From the NCBI RefSeq assembly GCF_026107645.2, contig NZ_JAPCHV010000003.1, positions 62,001-126,000 on the forward strand: 64,000 bases of DNA. The letters run 5' to 3'. Under the pieces are notes generated by a model. The model saw only the letters and a program-made list of their open reading frames with translations, made no database searches and was not told the origin of the DNA. The position numbers and the translations under genes were made by a program. Shown piece after piece: positions 17,638-26,263 of this stretch. Each line of letters starts with the position of its first letter. Within the stretch, counting starts at the first letter, position 1. The DNA is from Flavobacterium sp. MFBS3-15 (GTDB lineage Bacteria > Bacteroidota > Bacteroidia > Flavobacteriales > Flavobacteriaceae).

Positions 17638-17958
17638 TTATCGATGTTCGTATTCTGCTATGGATTCCTCTACCGCTCTTACTGCGGCTGCGTTTGCACC
17701 TCTTGTAGCCAGGTTGCAAGCAAGTTCAAGAGCTTCCGGATTGTCTGGTGTTTCAGATTCGACACATCCCCTTGCTGTGCCGGATCCAAAAAAATACATC
17801 ATATATTCCCCAATCCAGACCCTAACATGAACTGTCTTTTCACAACATTCATCGACAGGTAATTGCTCTTTATGCTGTATTGTCTGTGGTTCGGAATTAT
17901 AGTTGTTTTGATAAACTCCTGCACTTGCCAACAATGTGCTTAAAAAAAGTAACTTCAT
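17638..17958 (-). CDS. Small secreted cysteine protein, paralogue B
   Basis: This 106-residue tandem paralogue of the neighbouring gene keeps the same four-cysteine layout (DECC, ARGCVE, LACNLATRG) and the C-terminal helix AVEESIAEYEHR. The N-terminus (MKLLFLSTLLASAGVY) is a signal peptide. The two copies diverged mainly in the middle strand region (VRVWIGEYMMYFFGSG against ISVFVEEWYVVFSASG). The 157-base AT-rich stretch upstream (17959-18115) contains no gene and must hold the promoter. Function unknown. Confidence 0.7.
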   Translation of the reverse strand: MKLLFLSTLLASAGVYQNNYNSEPQTIQHKEQLPVDECCEKTVHVRVWIGEYMMYFFGSGTARGCVESETPDNPEALELACNLATRGANAAAVRAVEESIAEYEHR

Positions 17959-18115
17959 AAATTTGAATTTAAATATTAATAATCAGCTAGTTATCGCAAT
18001 TGCTATATCAAAACTAAAATTAATACTTTCTCACACAATTTATTTATGAAAAAATTAACATAATTAATGGGGTTTTATTAATCTAATAAATTATTAAATT
18101 AATTTTTAAATATGT

Positions 18116-19309
18116 TTATTGTAATTTTTTTAATAATGACACCGATTTAACCCTCCCCTTCCTCACAACCATATACACAAAGCAAGCCGCTACTACGGCT
18201 GCCGAAGCATACATTACGGCCGGTATGCGGCTGATGATATCGGCATAGTACCAGCCTGCGAAGAGTGCACCCAGGCCAATGCCGGCCTCAAGGGCTATGT
18301 ACATGGTAGCCATGGCTTTGCCGCGGTGGTCGGGGTGGCTCATGTCGATGGTCCAGGCATTGATGGCGGGGGAGAGCACCCCCGATGCAACGCCGTATAT
18401 CCCGGCTCCGGTCATGAGTCCGGCAGGCGTGTCGGCATACCCGATGATCAATAGCGAAATGAAAAGCACGGCCAGCCCTATGGTGATGACGCGGGTGCGC
18501 CCGTAACGGTCGGAGGCCTTTCCGGCAATGAAGCGGATGGCCAGCGAGGCTAGGGTAAACACCATGAAGAACATCCCCTTGTTGGCAATGCCCAGGTGGG
18601 CGGTCCAGTCGGGTATCAGGGTGAGCAGTGCGCCGTAGCCGGCGTAGGACATAAAGGTGACAATGCCTGCGGGCAGCACCTCTATGGCTATGATGTCGTG
18701 CCTCGATATTTTGAGCAGCGAGGGACGGAATTTGCGGCTGTTGTGCAGTGTTTCCTTCATGTTCATCAGGATGAGGATGGACAGCAGCGCAAAGGCCGAC
18801 GAGCAGTAAAACAGTATGTCGAGCGAGAAATGCAGCCCGATGTAGCCGCCAATGGCCGGGCCTATCGCCAGGCCGGTACTGAAGCACAGCCCGTGGATGC
18901 CCATGGCTTCGCCCAGGCGGTCGGGAGGGGCAATGTCGGCAACATAGGCCGCGGTGGCTGTTGGCTTAAAGCCGGTAGAAAACCCGTGGAGGAGCCTGAG
19001 GAACAGGAAGCCTGCAACGGATGTGAGCACTGGGTATAAAAATCCGCACACGAAGCATACCACCGACCCGAATGCCATGATGGGCACGCGGCCCACAGTA
19101 TCGGTAAGCCGCCCGCTGAAGGGGCGCGATATACCTGCGGTAAGCGTGAACAGTGCCACGATGAGGCCTTTATATTCGGCGCCGCCAAGGCTGCTGAGGT
19201 AGGCCGGCATCTCGGGTATAAGCATATTGAAGCTGGCCGAGAACAGCAGTGAGCTAAGGCATACCAGGCCGAACTGAAGGTTGTAGATGGGGTGTTTTTG
19301 CTTTTCCAT
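18116..19309 (-). CDS. MFS transporter
   Basis: From the ATG at 19309 this is a 397-residue inner-membrane protein with about 12 hydrophobic segments. The MFS signature between TM2 and TM3 reads GRLTDTVGRVPIM, and the second-half equivalent reads GKASDRYGRTRVI. It resembles drug or sugar efflux-type permeases; the substrate cannot be read from sequence. An upstream ATG (19351) would add a Pro-rich 14-residue tail with no support, so MEKQKHPIYN is preferred. The gene is monocistronic and divergent from the accessory island that starts at 19.5 kb. Confidence 0.88.
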   Translation of the reverse strand: MEKQKHPIYNLQFGLVCLSSLLFSASFNMLIPEMPAYLSSLGGAEYKGLIVALFTLTAGISRPFSGRLTDTVGRVPIMAFGSVVCFVCGFLYPVLTSVAGFLFLRLLHGFSTGFKPTATAAYVADIAPPDRLGEAMGIHGLCFSTGLAIGPAIGGYIGLHFSLDILFYCSSAFALLSILILMNMKETLHNSRKFRPSLLKISRHDIIAIEVLPAGIVTFMSYAGYGALLTLIPDWTAHLGIANKGMFFMVFTLASLAIRFIAGKASDRYGRTRVITIGLAVLFISLLIIGYADTPAGLMTGAGIYGVASGVLSPAINAWTIDMSHPDHRGKAMATMYIALEAGIGLGALFAGWYYADIISRIPAVMYASAAVVAACFVYMVVRKGRVKSVSLLKKLQ

Positions 19310-19464
19310 TGGAAGTTGTGCAAAGGTAGGTGTTGGGGGAGGCATCTGCAAGCGGGGATGAAATTGTTTTGTACCGCACTTCGTAAAGTTGGAGGGCAGT
19401 ATTTACAAACGTTCACCCGATTGTTACGAAATTATTCCAAACCCCTCCAAATTTTCATTTTCTG

Positions 19465-19494
19465 TTTGCAATGTGCGGGCAATTATTATCTTTA
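19465..19494 (+). promoter_or_regulatory. Predicted promoter of the plus-strand island half
   Basis: TTTG (19465-19468) followed after 18 bases by TATCTTTA (19487-19494) matches the Bacteroidota -33/-7 pattern TTTG / TAnnTTTG with one mismatch. The start codon of the first island gene lies 48 bases downstream. Confidence 0.5.
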
Positions 19495-19541
19495 ACGAAA
19501 ATTAACAGTTATACTCTTACCTATAAATTCACACACAAAAA

Positions 19542-20975
19542 ATGGATGCTACTAAGCAGGAACTGATGCGCACCATTGGCGAAGCCTACAGCCCGTATCT
19601 GGAAGCCGGGAAAGTTTATCATGTCGATGTGACCAAAGGTACCTATGGCGGTCAGCAAAGTGGGATATACTACACAAAAGACGGTAAAAAATACAGTCCG
19701 TACAGTAATCTTCCTCCTCAGGAGCGGAAGGCGTTAGATGAAGAATTAAGAAAACTGAACAATGCCACAGACGAGTTGCGCAGTACCATAGATCTTGGGG
19801 ACCTTTATGACGACCTGCCGGGAAATACGCAGGTACGGTTTACTTTTATAAAAGACGAGCCTGTGGCCATGCAGGTATATGGCGTAGCCGACCTTATCGG
19901 CATGTTGGAAGAAAGGATTCTTGAAAAGGCGGAAGGGGTAACCGACCAGGGTGCTTTTAAGAAAGCGGAGGGCATGGGTGAGTTTACAGAACAGGCGGAT
20001 AAAGTCAGTATCGCAGGCAGCTACAGCATAGCGTTTGAAAATAAGATTTTTTCGCTCAGTTCCTTTTACGGAATGGGACTGGACCTGCTTAATGTAGCGC
20101 TTGGCAATCAGTTGCAGCGCATTTGGTTCCGCCTGGAAAATGACGTGCTGACGGTACAAACCGAACCGGCATTCCCGGAGCATGGCCTGCACGGCATTGA
20201 AAATAATGCTATAGCCCTTGATCCGGAATACGCCAAAAGGAAAGAAGCCATTGCCGAAGCGATACGCCTTCGCCATGACTTTTTCAGGTCGGCAGGCACA
20301 TTGCATGATGAAATACTGTACCTGAACTTAGGCGGTTTTCGCGACCACAACTGGCCCGGATATACAACGGGTACCATCGCTGCGAAGTTCCGTGTCATTT
20401 ATACCGAAAATACCACTATCGTGATAACCGACGGCCTTTCGGACATATATGCCAACGAGCGCGATGATAAGGAATTGGCACATAATGGCATAGGCGCGGA
20501 ATTTTATGTTGAATTTGACAGCATTGTGCCGTTTTACAAAGTAAGGGACCACTACATGATGGCACTGCTCAACAGTGTGACCCAGATAGCCCTGAGGCAC
20601 GGGCAATTCAGGGCGCTGATAGAGAAGTTCGAATCGCTTACGCTGCAATTCAACACTTCTGATGTAGAAACATGGGTAATCAGGGACAATGATTCCAACA
20701 ACGAAGCCGGTACCTTTTTCAACAGTTCGCAGTACGATGCCAATGCGCCTTTCGGGGCGTTACTCACAATGGCTTCGAAAAGCCTGCCGAAGCGTATAAA
20801 GCTTAACATTGAAGAGGTAGCGCTGGTATGCGTGAAGCCTTTCGGGAAAGAGTGGTTTGGCAGCGACAGGCTGTCCCACCCTGATGAGGAGGTTAAAACG
20901 GCCGCGCGCATGGCGATGATAAAGGGGTTTGAGGAAGACGGGTCGTATAACACCATACCGGTTTTATATAAGTAA
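19542..20975 (+). CDS. SUFU-like domain protein, first gene of the island
   Basis: This is a 477-residue soluble protein. The N-terminal about 120 residues are charged and helical (NLPPQERKALDEELRKLNNA). The C-terminal half has YTTGTIAAKFRVIYTENTTI then VITDGLSDIYANE and GIGAEFYVEF. This resembles the Suppressor-of-fused (SUFU) fold that in bacteria serves as an immunity protein of polymorphic toxins. It has no signal peptide, so it would act in the cytoplasm. It is followed after eight bases by a DUF1963-like gene. The SUFU assignment rests on the G-[LM]-S-D and G-E-like pattern and is tentative. Confidence 0.6.
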   Translation: MDATKQELMRTIGEAYSPYLEAGKVYHVDVTKGTYGGQQSGIYYTKDGKKYSPYSNLPPQERKALDEELRKLNNATDELRSTIDLGDLYDDLPGNTQVRFTFIKDEPVAMQVYGVADLIGMLEERILEKAEGVTDQGAFKKAEGMGEFTEQADKVSIAGSYSIAFENKIFSLSSFYGMGLDLLNVALGNQLQRIWFRLENDVLTVQTEPAFPEHGLHGIENNAIALDPEYAKRKEAIAEAIRLRHDFFRSAGTLHDEILYLNLGGFRDHNWPGYTTGTIAAKFRVIYTENTTIVITDGLSDIYANERDDKELAHNGIGAEFYVEFDSIVPFYKVRDHYMMALLNSVTQIALRHGQFRALIEKFESLTLQFNTSDVETWVIRDNDSNNEAGTFFNSSQYDANAPFGALLTMASKSLPKRIKLNIEEVALVCVKPFGKEWFGSDRLSHPDEEVKTAARMAMIKGFEEDGSYNTIPVLYK

Positions 20976-20983
20976 ACAGCACA

Positions 20984-21550
20984 ATGATACAATTATTGAT
21001 AAAGGAGGAGGGCAGAGACCTTCTGAACGATACAAGCTTTGGGGGGCTTCCTGTGAGAGAAAGAGGAAGCGAACCTGAATGGCCAAAGTGCCTGTGCGGG
21101 AAAGAACTGCAATACCAGGGAAAAATCAGGACCGATATAGGGTACGAAATGATTTTCATGTACGACTGCGACGAATGCTGGGGCGACGGCACCGTACAGG
21201 TTGCAAGCGCTGAAAATGTAGAATTTTACCATCCTGAAGATGCATCTGTAGCGCTAAGGAAAACCGAATATGGCGCTAAAAACGTTGCCGTAGCCCAGAC
21301 AGACTACAATGACGCGAGGGAAGAATGGCAGGGCCGCAGGCGGGATGTTTTAGGACAATTGTACGGAAAGCCGGCATGGATACAGGGTGACGAAACGCCA
21401 AAATGCACATGCTGCAATGCCAAAATGCGCTTTGTGGCCCAGCTGGAAGAAGGCCCCGACCACACTACAGCCATGAACTTTGGCGGAGGGTGCGGGTATC
21501 TGTTCGACTGTCCGGAAGGCAGGACGGCAAAATTCATTTTTCAATGCTGA
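20984..21550 (+). CDS. DUF1963/YwqG-like protein with cysteine knuckles
   Basis: This 188-residue protein has two similar halves. The first has FGGLPVRERGSEPEWPKCLC with GKELQYQGKI, the second KPAWIQGDETPKCTCC with NAKMRFVAQLEEG. G-x-P-x-WP-x-C-xx-C followed by a strand ending in Q is the hallmark of the DUF1963/YwqG family, found among candidate immunity proteins. The CxC/CxxC clusters could bind zinc. The final FIFQC matches the C-terminus of the 499-residue gene at 30649, which carries the same module without the cysteines. Cytoplasmic. Confidence 0.6.
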   Translation: MIQLLIKEEGRDLLNDTSFGGLPVRERGSEPEWPKCLCGKELQYQGKIRTDIGYEMIFMYDCDECWGDGTVQVASAENVEFYHPEDASVALRKTEYGAKNVAVAQTDYNDAREEWQGRRRDVLGQLYGKPAWIQGDETPKCTCCNAKMRFVAQLEEGPDHTTAMNFGGGCGYLFDCPEGRTAKFIFQC

Positions 21551-21600
21551 TACCAAAACCACAAATTAAATAACTAATAAACAATCGGGAACAGGTACAA

Positions 21601-22251
21601 ATGAAAAACTTAAACTTTATAGAAAAGGCCGGGCATAACAGGAAAAATATTGACAAGGGCCTCCGTAACATGATAATTATTTCGCTGATATGCGCTATCC
21701 CGGCTGTAGTTTCGAGGCTGTTCTTTTGGGGATATACCCGCAGGGCAATGGTTACCTCGTTGAGAAATAGAGATATAAGTTACATAACCGACGTGGGGTG
21801 GCCGGCACAAGTATATGCATGGGGAGGCTTTTTCGCTATCGCATTTGCGCTTTTTTATGTTTACGGCCGCTTTAAGAACGACCTTAAAAATCCCTCTTTC
21901 GGGGTGACCAACGACGGGATTTTTATCAACCAGCAGGCACTGCGCAATGCCTTTGTGCCCTGGAGCAACCTACAGAAGGCCGAGCTTCTCGGGCCTGAGG
22001 CAAGCCCATTCATGCGATTGGCATTTAAGGATTATAAAGCCCTGATTAAAGGCCAGCCGTTCTTTCTGAAATCCGTTGCGAAGGCCAACCTGAAGGACGA
22101 TGCCGTAATGAGCATCACAAAACGCGATACCGTAGGCGACATACGGAAGATGTATGAAATAATCAATGAGAAAGGTTTTAACGGCAGGAATTCCGGACCG
22201 CACAGTATGCTAAGCTTCACTGACAAATATGGTACTAACCTAAAGGTTTGA
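21601..22251 (+). CDS. Membrane protein with PH-like C-terminal domain
   Basis: This 216-residue protein has two transmembrane segments (about residues 25-45 and 72-90). A C-terminal domain follows, starting FGVTNDGIFINQQALRNAFV then PWSNLQKAELL. This order (a 'T-x-x-G-I-x-I' strand, then 'PW-x-x-I/L') is typical of bacterial PH-like/YcxB-type membrane proteins common in immunity neighbourhoods. Role unknown. It lies 50 bases after the DUF1963-like gene on the same strand. Confidence 0.6.
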   Translation: MKNLNFIEKAGHNRKNIDKGLRNMIIISLICAIPAVVSRLFFWGYTRRAMVTSLRNRDISYITDVGWPAQVYAWGGFFAIAFALFYVYGRFKNDLKNPSFGVTNDGIFINQQALRNAFVPWSNLQKAELLGPEASPFMRLAFKDYKALIKGQPFFLKSVAKANLKDDAVMSITKRDTVGDIRKMYEIINEKGFNGRNSGPHSMLSFTDKYGTNLKV

Positions 22252-22286
22252 AAATTCTATAAAAAATAACCAATAACCTATATAAA

Positions 22287-22694
22287 ATGAAAAAACTATT
22301 GACACTGATCGCCATCCTTGGCGGGACAGCCTTTGTACAGGCACAAACTATAGAAGACAGCAGCCGCAGCACGGCGGGCTACATTAAGAGTGACGGCACC
22401 ATTGAGGACAGGAGCCACTCAACGGTAGGCTACATCAAGAGCGATGGCACTATCGAAGACAGGAGCCACTCAACTGTAGGCTACATTAAGAGCGACGGCA
22501 CTATTGAGAACAGGAGCCACTCGACCGTAGGGTATGTAAAGAGCGACGGTACGGTAGAGAACAGGAGCCACAGCACCATAGGCTACGTGAAAAGCGACGG
22601 CACGGTAGAGGACAGGAGCCACAGCACGATTGGCCGTGCCAGCGGCGTGAAGAAAGAGTGGGCAGCCGTTGTATTCTTTTTCTTTAAGCTGTAA
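22287..22694 (+). CDS. Secreted beta-flower repeat protein
   Basis: This 135-residue protein has a signal peptide (MKKLLTLIAILGGTAFVQAQ). Five consecutive 17-residue repeats follow, of the form RSHSTVGYIKSDGTIED, after which come a truncated sixth (RSHSTIG) and a tail KKEWAAVVFFFFKL. The repeat matches what I recall of the Bacteroidota 'beta-flower' proteins, in which each repeat forms one petal and the aromatic tail caps or inserts. The name is from memory and should be treated as probable. Being exported, it differs from the cytoplasmic neighbours. Copy number could vary by recombination because the DNA repeats are also very similar. Confidence 0.7.
   Translation: MKKLLTLIAILGGTAFVQAQTIEDSSRSTAGYIKSDGTIEDRSHSTVGYIKSDGTIEDRSHSTVGYIKSDGTIENRSHSTVGYVKSDGTVENRSHSTIGYVKSDGTVEDRSHSTIGRASGVKKEWAAVVFFFFKL
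22359..22636 (+). repeat. 51-base coding tandem repeat
   Basis: Five full units and one partial unit of 51 bases encode the beta-flower repeats. Adjacent units share stretches such as gacaggagccactcaac and agcgacggcac. Substitutions are mostly synonymous or conservative (I/V, D/N). Confidence 0.85.
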
Positions 22695-22730
22695 TAATTT
22701 CGGCATTGGCTGCGCCGAGAAATAATCCTT

Positions 22731-23141
22731 ATGGACTATAAATCTAACCCCGAAGACGAACTGGCGGAAATCCAAAATGTTTTTGGGGTTTTCTTTGTAA
22801 AGCATGGCTTCAGGCTGAAGTCGGCCGACAGGCAGGAGATCGTATTTGAGAACGGGTATTCTGAACTGCTGTTCGACTTTGACAATTACGGGATGCGCTG
22901 GGGCTATATGGCGCCGCCTGCGGTTATTTATAAAAACAAGCGATCGGGTAAGCGCTATGCGGTAAAATCGTTGATGAATCAACTGCAGGGCATTGACTTT
23001 GAAGCCTTGTTCAACGTCTATTGGCACACGCAACAATTAGGCTATTATGAAACCTGGCATAAAATGATTGCGGATTACCTGGACGGCATCATTGGCGACA
23101 GCGCCTTTTTATGGGAGGGAAAACTCACTGAAAACCCATGA
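22731..23141 (+). CDS. Small cytoplasmic protein, candidate immunity protein
   Basis: This 136-residue protein has no signal or membrane segment. The visible pattern is EIVFENGYSELLFDFDNYGM, then RWGYMAPPAVIYKN, then a helical C-terminus with aromatic clusters. An early alpha/beta strand region of this kind, in a same-strand array, fits small immunity proteins, but I do not recognise the family. It overlaps the next gene by four bases (ATGA), indicating translational coupling. Confidence 0.6.
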   Translation: MDYKSNPEDELAEIQNVFGVFFVKHGFRLKSADRQEIVFENGYSELLFDFDNYGMRWGYMAPPAVIYKNKRSGKRYAVKSLMNQLQGIDFEALFNVYWHTQQLGYYETWHKMIADYLDGIIGDSAFLWEGKLTENP

Positions 23142-23410
23142 GCCTAAAGGAACACTGCATAAAGATTTACGAATTGCTGGCCGGAGTGGGAGAGCCGGGC
23201 CGGGCCAAAAGTTTTAAGGCATTTGCTGACAGGCTTGAAAGCAGCGACGATGTTGCCGTGTACAGGGACATCATTAGCCTTTATGGCGGCGCAGGATCGT
23301 TTAACGACCTGGTCCTGTACAGGGATGGGAAAATTTGCATGGAAGAAAATAACGAACTGGACCGGCTCAGGACCGGGCTGTATAACGCGATTGCACAAGA
23401 ATGGAACTAA
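23138..23410 (+). CDS. Small helical protein of unknown function
   Basis: This 90-residue protein, probably all-helical, begins MSLKEHCIKIYELLAGVGEP and ends GLYNAIAQEWN. It overlaps both neighbours (4 bases upstream, 10 downstream), so the three are almost certainly co-translated. No family recognised; candidate immunity component by position only. Confidence 0.6.
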   Translation: MSLKEHCIKIYELLAGVGEPGRAKSFKAFADRLESSDDVAVYRDIISLYGGAGSFNDLVLYRDGKICMEENNELDRLRTGLYNAIAQEWN

Positions 23411-23847
23411 AGGAACTGCACGATACATTGATTGCCGAAGGCTGCGGCAGATTTAGCATTGAAGGCGTTGGTGTACAGCTTTATGACGAAGTCGATCGGC
23501 TGGAAATGAAGAACGGCAGGTGGGAGGTGAACTTTTACCAACGCGGGCAGGTATGGGAGACGTTATTCTCCACAACAGATAAGCATGAGGCGACACATTA
23601 TTATTACAACCATATAATGAAAATGCAGCACTGGCACCTGGTGGCCTTTACGCGGTCTTTTGATGTATTTACTTCCTACAGGTTCACATTGGAAAGCCAT
23701 GGCATAAAGACGATACAGAATGACATACCCGATTATGCCGCACAAAATGACCATGTGTACCGGTTACTTGTGGTGAATAAAGATATTTTTAAGGCAAGGG
23801 AATTGTTTGGAACGGTGCCTTATCTTGATGAAGATTTAAAGAAGTAG
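23401..23847 (+). CDS. Small protein of candidate immunity type
   Basis: This 148-residue protein contains MKNGRWEVNFYQRGQVWETL followed by FSTTDKHEATHYYYNHI. The W-x-V-x-Y/F-x-x-R-G strand followed by a helix that aligns an acidic residue and 'A' with aromatic residues recalls immunity proteins of bacterial nuclease toxins, but no named family can be assigned. It starts inside the end of the preceding gene and is followed after four bases by the next one. Confidence 0.6.
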   Translation: MELKELHDTLIAEGCGRFSIEGVGVQLYDEVDRLEMKNGRWEVNFYQRGQVWETLFSTTDKHEATHYYYNHIMKMQHWHLVAFTRSFDVFTSYRFTLESHGIKTIQNDIPDYAAQNDHVYRLLVVNKDIFKARELFGTVPYLDEDLKK

Positions 23848-23851
23848 CCTT

Positions 23852-24475
23852 ATGTATAATGACAGCCGTGAACTTTTTGAACTTTTGAAGCTACAGATAG
23901 GGCAGGGCGACTGCCTTACACAGGAGGTTTCAGACATCTTATCAGCGTATAAAAACGCGGGCGGTGACCGGCAGACAGCCAAAGAGGTGACCGAAGAGCT
24001 GATTGCGGTTTTTTCGGGAGATGAAGACCTGCAGGAACGGGCTTACGATGTTTATGATATCGTAACAGGATGGTGCCCGCCGCCGCTGAAAGTCTGGGAA
24101 CAAAAGATAAAAGAGCCGCTAACCGACGGCATGCGCTTTGAGGATGACGATACGGGTGTCATCTTCAATCATTTTTCTTTCTGCGAATTTATAAAGCATA
24201 TCATGGTGGCTTATGCCCGCATGACCTATGAGGAAGCGGATGAAAAGATAATGGATTCTTTTCTGGCGTATGTTCCACGTACGTTAGGCCATGTAATGTT
24301 TTACACAGGCGAACTGGATTATCACTGGGCCATGCTGGTAGCACACGGCGACCTGTACTGGACACGGGGAATACCGAGCGATGTTAATGGCTTTAGGGAA
24401 GAGTACCTTAAATGGTCGGCGGAGATAAGGCAAAAATACAATCTTAAAGAGTCGTATTTGTACTACGACAAATAG
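23852..24475 (+). CDS. Cytoplasmic protein of unknown function
   Basis: This 207-residue acidic protein is rich in aromatic residues in its second half (YTGELDYHWAMLVAHGDLYW). The first half is helical, with a phase starting SRELFELLKLQIGQGD. No signal peptide or membrane segment. It sits four bases behind the previous gene and eight ahead of the next, so it belongs to the same transcript. Unrecognised. Confidence 0.6.
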   Translation: MYNDSRELFELLKLQIGQGDCLTQEVSDILSAYKNAGGDRQTAKEVTEELIAVFSGDEDLQERAYDVYDIVTGWCPPPLKVWEQKIKEPLTDGMRFEDDDTGVIFNHFSFCEFIKHIMVAYARMTYEEADEKIMDSFLAYVPRTLGHVMFYTGELDYHWAMLVAHGDLYWTRGIPSDVNGFREEYLKWSAEIRQKYNLKESYLYYDK

Positions 24476-24483
24476 CATTTGGA

Positions 24484-24912
24484 ATGGCAGGAGGATTTAC
24501 AATATACAGTATTTACAGGCTTACCGGGGAGGGGAGGTATTTCCTGCTCCGTACGGTACAGCGGGAGTATTCGAATGCCTCCCAGGCAGAAGAGGACGCG
24601 GCCGTTGCGGCAGAACAGCACATTCGTAGCCAAATGCTTCAACGTATCAGCACGGCAGATTTTGAGCTTGTAGGCGAAATGCAAAACTACCCGATAGGCG
24701 ATGCTTTGTATGCGCCAAACGGAAATATGGTACTCGACATTTATTATATGGAGACAGCGTTTGGGCATCCCTGGATTATTTTAGGTACGGCACGGTCGGA
24801 AGAAGCCTTCCTGTCCGAACTGGAGGAAGACGCCGATTTGCTGCGCCTGGAACCCATCGGGAAACCTGTTAAGATTGAAGTGACATTTATAACGGGGAGC
24901 GATCTCCTTTGA
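24484..24912 (+). CDS. Small alpha/beta protein of unknown function
   Basis: This 142-residue protein starts MAGGFTIYSIYRLTGEGRYF. It contains two similar beta-hairpin/helix parts, the second around FGHPWIILGTARSEEAFLSE, and ends with a strand, VKIEVTFITGSD. It looks like a compact ferredoxin-like or similar alpha/beta fold; no known family is recognised. Seven bases separate it from the following 80-residue gene. Confidence 0.6.
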   Translation: MAGGFTIYSIYRLTGEGRYFLLRTVQREYSNASQAEEDAAVAAEQHIRSQMLQRISTADFELVGEMQNYPIGDALYAPNGNMVLDIYYMETAFGHPWIILGTARSEEAFLSELEEDADLLRLEPIGKPVKIEVTFITGSDLL

Positions 24913-24919
24913 CTAAACG

Positions 24920-25162
24920 ATGAAGCAGGAACCGGCCTTTGTAACATCCCTCACCATTGGCGGGGAAACACACGAAATAAAAGTTTACGGAAACGTAGAC
25001 AAGACAACCAATTTTATATATTACACCTTTGAATTTAACGACGATAACGGGATCGTGCTTTCAAAATATGATGGCACAGAATGGAAGGTGGACAACGCCG
25101 GCGGGGCGAATCGCTTTATTGCAAACCTGTTAGGAAAGTTAATTGATAATAATACAAGATAA
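24920..25162 (+). CDS. Very small beta-rich protein
   Basis: This 80-residue protein has alternating strands (FVTSLTIGGETHEIKVYGN, NFIYYTFEFNDDNG) and a short C-terminal helix. Its final stop-codon base overlaps the first base of the next ATG (TAATG arrangement at 25160-25164). Function unknown; by position a candidate immunity component. Confidence 0.6.
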   Translation: MKQEPAFVTSLTIGGETHEIKVYGNVDKTTNFIYYTFEFNDDNGIVLSKYDGTEWKVDNAGGANRFIANLLGKLIDNNTR

Positions 25163-25656
25163 TGACAGACAAAGATTTCTATAGCCGTATATGCAATTTA
25201 CAAGCTACCGATGTAAGCCTCGAAACCTATTTGCTTTCGCTTCTGAAACTTGTTGAGAAAGAAAGAGCAATGGAAGACGTTCCTGCCGAATTGTTCCTGC
25301 AAATTTTACAGGATGCTTTTACATCCGAACCGGCAAAATTTAATCCCGAGTGGCTGAAAATTAAAAAAGCCCCAAAAGAAGACAATTATGCGAGCGGTTA
25401 TGATTATGCCACAGCCGTTATCCAATTCCAGATATCGGATCTCCATAAAATGAAAGGAAAACAACTGGATGATCCGTATAAAAGTTTTGGCATCGATTCT
25501 GAAACCGGGGAACGATGGTATAATTTTGATGCCTGGGGCAATTTAGAGTGCGGAGCAAGGTGGTGCATTGATGCCGGCAGCGATGAAAATGAGTATGACG
25601 TCCTCGATTGGGCCTTTTTAGGGCAACTTCTCGAAATGGGCAGGATATACGAATAA
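25162..25656 (+). CDS. Cytoplasmic protein, candidate immunity protein
   Basis: This 164-residue protein is helical in the first 60 residues. A strand-rich end follows with ETGERWYNFDAWGNLECGAR then WCIDAG and WAFLGQLLEMGRIYE. The W-x-N-F-D-x-W-G cluster and acidic C-terminal third are distinctive, but I know no matching family. Directly coupled to the upstream 80-residue gene. Confidence 0.6.
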   Translation: MTDKDFYSRICNLQATDVSLETYLLSLLKLVEKERAMEDVPAELFLQILQDAFTSEPAKFNPEWLKIKKAPKEDNYASGYDYATAVIQFQISDLHKMKGKQLDDPYKSFGIDSETGERWYNFDAWGNLECGARWCIDAGSDENEYDVLDWAFLGQLLEMGRIYE

Positions 25657-25673
25657 AAACATATAAAAAAACA

Positions 25674-26234
25674 ATGGATAAATACAAAGCATTAACATCG
25701 CGAGGGGCGGCAGCCTACCTGGACGCACTTGACGGAATAGGGTGGTTTGGCCTCCCGCACAACGATAAAGCAAAGATATCGGAGCATCTGTCCGGGATCA
25801 GCGGTAGCGAGAACTTCTTTTTCGTATTGTCGCACATCGTGAGGGATGCAGAAGGTTTTGAAGAGGGCAACGATTACAAGGAACTTTTCGAAGAGATGGC
25901 TGCCCTTAGCGGGATCAGTGTAGTTTCGGCCGGGTTTGAGTACGAAGCGATAGGCTTTGGCGAGGACGAGCTTACTGGGACGGTAGTGACCGAAAAAGGC
26001 ACTTACGAATGCCACCTGGAGGAGCTCATGGGCTGGCTCGACGGCGATTTCATAGAAGGGTTTGTAAATGAGGAAGTGCTGCCCGGTGAAAATATTGAAG
26101 GCCGCTTTTTCATGTTGCCCGCTACCGACCAGATGGCACAGTATGCTTTCATGCCTCAGGAAATGTACGACAAGGCGATCGCAGCCGGCATACTGCCCAA
26201 CGACCCGGAGTATTTCATGGCTGACTTTGATTAA
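25674..26234 (+). CDS. Acidic cytoplasmic protein of unknown function
   Basis: From ATG 25674 (MDKYKALTSRGAAAYLDALD) this is a 186-residue, strongly acidic protein. A strand-rich middle with YEAIGFGEDELTGTVVTEKG follows a helical N-terminus. An earlier in-frame ATG at 25608 lies inside the preceding gene and is not preferred. Acidic surface charge is common in immunity proteins of nucleases. No family recognised. A palindromic repeat follows it and interrupts the otherwise tight gene spacing. Confidence 0.6.
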   Translation: MDKYKALTSRGAAAYLDALDGIGWFGLPHNDKAKISEHLSGISGSENFFFVLSHIVRDAEGFEEGNDYKELFEEMAALSGISVVSAGFEYEAIGFGEDELTGTVVTEKGTYECHLEELMGWLDGDFIEGFVNEEVLPGENIEGRFFMLPATDQMAQYAFMPQEMYDKAIAAGILPNDPEYFMADFD

Positions 26235-26263
26235 TGAACAATTTTAGCACCAACGGGATGCCT

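Noticed and set aside
22359..22636. Regular 51-base repeats considered as a CRISPR array
   Set aside because: Units are contiguous with no unique spacers, are in frame, and encode a secreted protein.
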